A DNA stretch of 9,356 nucleotides, taken from Sedimentisphaerales bacterium. Lineage in GTDB: Bacteria; Planctomycetota; Phycisphaerae; Sedimentisphaerales; SM23-30. Both the position numbers and the translations under genes were made by a program. The DNA lies in contig JAFGDI010000128.1 in the NCBI GenBank assembly GCA_016932145.1, positions 1-9,356 of the forward strand, given 5' to 3'. This document shows, one piece after another, positions 7,134 through 9,356 of this stretch (the first letter of the stretch is position 1; every line of letters starts with the position of its first letter). Under the pieces are notes generated by a model. The model was not told where the DNA came from. It made no database searches and saw nothing but the letters and a program-made list of their open reading frames with translations.

Positions 7134-7138
7134 AGGAG
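7134..7138 (+). promoter_or_regulatory. Shine-Dalgarno AGGAG setting the TTG start at 7145
   Basis: AGGAG ends 6 nt before TTG at 7145 and sits in the only real intergenic space of the cluster (7087-7144, 58 nt). The spacing supports TTG at 7145 as the start of the DUF58 gene. No ATG in that frame occurs until well inside the protein. No convincing promoter or hairpin terminator was seen in this spacer. Confidence 0.7.
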
Positions 7139-7144
7139 AGTAAT

Positions 7145-7993
7145 TTGACACTGTTGAATGAAAAAGAGATAGGGATGCTGGCCGCTTTGCAGGTGGGAGT
7201 GACAGGCCGATTGCCAGGGCAGAGTTATGGTAGCTTCAGGGGGAATAATGCCGGAGCAGGCCCGGAATTTCGCCAGTACCGACAGTATTGCCCGGGGGAC
7301 GACCTCAGGACGATAGACTGGCATCATTATGTTAGTAAGAGACAACTGCTACATAAAGTTGCCGAACCAGAGGTACAGATAAAATTTTCTCTGGTAATTG
7401 ACCTGTCAGATTCGATTGTGGCTGCTGGTGAGGCTAAAGTTCTCAGAATAAGGCAGTTGGCGGCAGCCTTAGGCTATTTATTGCTCAAGGCTGGTGTTAA
7501 TGTTACAATAACCAACCTTCAGGGCAGAAGCAGTCGGTCTTTTTCTGGCCTGACCAGTTATGGCTTACTGGCAGATTTTATAGAGTCTGTTTCAGTTGGC
7601 GGAACAAACTCACCTGCTGATTTACATACATCAAAACCTGGTCATACGGTTTTGATCTCCGATATGCTTTGTCATCAGGGGGTTAGGTATCTGGTGGAGT
7701 GTATGAACTTCTGGCCAGATAATATAACTCTGATAAATCTTTCTCTCACTCAGGAAAGGCAGCCTGATCTGGCAGGTGATTTTACTCTGGCTGATCCAGA
7801 AAGCGGCAGGGAGGTTAGTCTGAATATTAACCCGGCTCGTATCAAAGAGTATCAGCGTGCCAGAGAGTTGTATTTTGATACCCTGGCTCGTTATGCCGCC
7901 GGGAGAAACTGGCTTTATTATGATCTTAATGCCAGTGCGGAACTCTCAGAAATGCTCGGTTGTCTTATCTCTGATAATGGAATATTACTTTGA
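7145..7993 (+). CDS. DUF58 domain protein (MoxR partner)
   Basis: 282 residues, TTG start placed by a good AGGAG at 7134-7138. The DUF58 hallmark is clear: 'SYGSFRGNNAGAGPEFRQYR' (about 27-46) leads to 'YCPGDDLRTIDWHHYV' (48-63), then 'EPEVQIKFSLVIDLSDS' (74-90). Asp86, Ser88 and Ser90 form an intact DxSxS metal-site motif of the von Willebrand A fold, so unlike the next gene this protein may bind a divalent ion there. There are no membrane segments, in keeping with short DUF58 proteins that are cytoplasmic and peripheral. In known clusters DUF58 proteins accompany MoxR and BatA/BatB-type membrane proteins and probably couple the ATPase to the membrane. The stop overlaps the following start as TTGA (4 nt). 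The assignment is secure; the exact biochemical role of the family is not established. Confidence 0.93.
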   Translation: MTLLNEKEIGMLAALQVGVTGRLPGQSYGSFRGNNAGAGPEFRQYRQYCPGDDLRTIDWHHYVSKRQLLHKVAEPEVQIKFSLVIDLSDSIVAAGEAKVLRIRQLAAALGYLLLKAGVNVTITNLQGRSSRSFSGLTSYGLLADFIESVSVGGTNSPADLHTSKPGHTVLISDMLCHQGVRYLVECMNFWPDNITLINLSLTQERQPDLAGDFTLADPESGREVSLNINPARIKEYQRARELYFDTLARYAAGRNWLYYDLNASAELSEMLGCLISDNGILL

Positions 7994-9324
7994 TTTTTAA
8001 CGGCTTACAATTTGAATATGCCATAGCTGCCTTACTGGCGGTAATAGCGGTATTAGTGGTCACGCATTTATTGACCATTAAACATACTCGTCTGGTAGTA
8101 CCATCGGTGCTTTTCTGGGGCGATCTGGCAGATAAAAGTCATACAGTCAGGTGGAAAGGGCGATTTGGCTTTTGGGCTACTCTGGTCTTTCTTGTCTTTA
8201 TAGCCTCTGTTTTTATTATTGCTCTTATGGAGCCATCATTGAACAGAACCGGCAAGAATACTGTGTATATTATTGACAATAGCAGGGTAATGTCAGAACC
8301 AGCGACTAATGACGGCAATATACCGCTGGAGTTTGCCAAAGAATACTGTTTGTCTCGCATAAAGAGGGCCGCAGATTCAGATAAGATAACAGTAATTGCC
8401 GTTGCCGATCTGCCGCTGGTTCTGGCTAATAGTGCAGATGACAGACTGACGGCTATTAATGCCGTAGCGGGCTTATCAGGCAGTCAGGCACAAGCTCCTT
8501 ATGGTATGGTGCAGGCAGTATTTATGGCCGACAATATTGCCAGAGGAAATTCTGATTGCCTGGTACAGGTTATTTCTGCCATTGATGTATTGCCGTTTAT
8601 CGCCTCTCTGCCGACTGCCAGACAATTTTGTCAGTTTAACCCTGTCAGTGATTTCTCATTATTTTCACCGAAAGATAAGGTGAAAACGAAGGTTTATCTC
8701 TCAGAGAATATACCTGCCCCTCTTGAGCTATTACTCAGGGTGGCATCTGGTGCAGAGCTGGTAGCTGATAAAGCACAGGCGGACATGCTTATAACTGCTG
8801 ATGTTGGTGATATGTCATTGGGCAAGCCGGCGATCATCGTTGTCAGTTCTTCACAAACTGCCCCGGCACAAGGGGAGATAACCTTTTCTCCATTTTTTAC
8901 GCGTCATCTTGTTTCTACTGGCAAGAACGATCTGGCCATTGATCTGTTTGCTCCTATGGGTGCGATTTCTCCGGAGCTGGCCGGTCCAGATGCTGAGGTT
9001 TTACTGGCAGATAGCCAAAGTGGAGCCTGGGCTTACCTTTATAGTGATCGGACAATAATTCTTGCTGAGAGTTTATTTCTCCAGAGATCTAATTTCTGGA
9101 AGCAGCCACAATTTTTACCCATAATGTCAGGACTGTTTGAACTTGTCGGTAAGTCAGATGTGTTTATTGATCGGGCGGTAAATTATACTCCGGCAGAAGC
9201 CGGGGGCATATTGGTCGGCCCTGATGAGGCTAATTGGTTTGGCATTGTAAGTTTGCTTATATTTACGGCATTGGTACTATTATTGCTTGAATTATATCTC
9301 TATTGTCGGGGGAAGATTATCTGA
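7990..9324 (+). CDS. BatA-like membrane protein with degenerate von Willebrand A domain
   Basis: 444 residues, TTG start overlapping the DUF58 stop. Helix 1 (about 9-29), the segment 'TRLVVPSVLFW' (33-43) and helix 2 (about 60-80) match the aerotolerance/BatA N-terminal region. A von Willebrand A-like domain follows from 'TVYIIDNSRVM' (91-101). Asp96 and Ser98 are kept, but the second Ser of DxSxS is Val100, so metal binding is doubtful. Residues about 230-390 are a beta-rich periplasmic region ending in 'SNFWKQPQFLPIMSGLFELV' (about 367-386), as in planctomycete BatA-like proteins. A C-terminal helix (about 416-438) is followed by a short basic tail. It probably sits in the inner membrane and is the membrane partner of MoxR and DUF58. 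The ribosome binding site is weak (GGAA near 7979), so coupling to the upstream gene is likely. It could equally be called a vWA/aerotolerance-regulator N-terminal domain protein. Confidence 0.82.
   Translation: MIFNGLQFEYAIAALLAVIAVLVVTHLLTIKHTRLVVPSVLFWGDLADKSHTVRWKGRFGFWATLVFLVFIASVFIIALMEPSLNRTGKNTVYIIDNSRVMSEPATNDGNIPLEFAKEYCLSRIKRAADSDKITVIAVADLPLVLANSADDRLTAINAVAGLSGSQAQAPYGMVQAVFMADNIARGNSDCLVQVISAIDVLPFIASLPTARQFCQFNPVSDFSLFSPKDKVKTKVYLSENIPAPLELLLRVASGAELVADKAQADMLITADVGDMSLGKPAIIVVSSSQTAPAQGEITFSPFFTRHLVSTGKNDLAIDLFAPMGAISPELAGPDAEVLLADSQSGAWAYLYSDRTIILAESLFLQRSNFWKQPQFLPIMSGLFELVGKSDVFIDRAVNYTPAEAGGILVGPDEANWFGIVSLLIFTALVLLLLELYLYCRGKII
9308..9315 (+). promoter_or_regulatory. Purine-rich ribosome binding site for the gene starting at 9324
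   Basis: GGGGGAAG lies about 8-10 nt before the ATG at 9324, within the last codons of the BatA-like gene. With the overlapping TGATG stop/start it supports a further coupled gene leaving the window. Confidence 0.5.
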
Positions 9325-9356
9325 TGATATTTTTCCAGCATTCAGCGTATTTTTGG
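9324..9356 (+). CDS. Start of next cluster gene (only 11 codons in window)
   Basis: The ATG at 9324 shares its A with the TGA stop of the BatA-like gene (TGATG) and has a purine-rich site upstream. Only 'MIFFQHSAYFW' is encoded before the window ends. The hydrophobic, aromatic opening resembles the N-termini of further BatA/BatB-like or other membrane proteins that usually follow in such clusters, but eleven residues cannot decide it. Confidence 0.55.
   Translation, partial: MIFFQHSAYFW

Noticed and set aside
7087..7144. Possible internal promoter in the moxR-DUF58 spacer (TTGCAA and TATGCT)
   Set aside because: The two boxes are only a few bases apart rather than about 17, so they cannot form a standard -35/-10 pair.

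Overview
The window looks like a piece of a planctomycete chromosome, probably class Phycisphaerae (Sedimentisphaerales-like). This is an inference from three things seen in the sequence. A secreted protein ends in dockerin repeats closing in the 'LLLLTENWL' style common in that group. It is followed by a prepilin-like protein of the short-leader 'GFTLIELLVV' type that is greatly expanded in planctomycetes. Next comes a MoxR / DUF58 / BatA-like cluster preceded by a three-helix membrane protein, a planctomycete arrangement. Base composition is moderate (mid-40s % GC by eye) with frequent ATA isoleucine codons.

Layout: all recognisable genes are on the + strand and the window is almost entirely coding. 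Positions 1-1670 hold the 3' part of a large secreted protein (its frame is open to the left edge) with Tyr-Asp-Pro-rich segments, propeller-like beta repeats and four C-terminal dockerin-type calcium loops. It overlaps a pseudopilin-like gene (1660-2454). Twelve bases later comes a 735-residue exported protein (2467-4674) that joins two retropepsin-like lobes, a TPR segment and a thioredoxin-like module, with the usual catalytic residues altered in each enzyme-like part. It overlaps by 4 nt a three-helix membrane protein with a long Ser/Gly-rich periplasmic stretch (4671-6092). Then follow a MoxR-type AAA+ ATPase (6094-7086), a DUF58 protein (7145-7993), a BatA-like membrane protein with a degenerate von Willebrand A site (7990-9324), and the first codons of another gene (from 9324).

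How the genes may work together: MoxR, DUF58 and BatA-like proteins form a known membrane-associated module, thought to act as a chaperone or assembly system for envelope or secreted proteins. Tight spacing (overlaps of 4, 4 and 1 nt, gaps of 1, 12 and 58 nt) suggests one transcript from at least 2467 to beyond 9356, possibly from the dockerin gene onward. No convincing promoter or terminator is visible. The main points of interest are the multi-domain pseudo-enzyme at 2467-4674, the weakened metal site of the BatA-like protein, and the junction of a dockerin/pseudopilin pair with the MoxR module. No RNA genes, CRISPR arrays, insertion sequences or attachment sites were seen. No gene-free stretch exceeds 58 bases.
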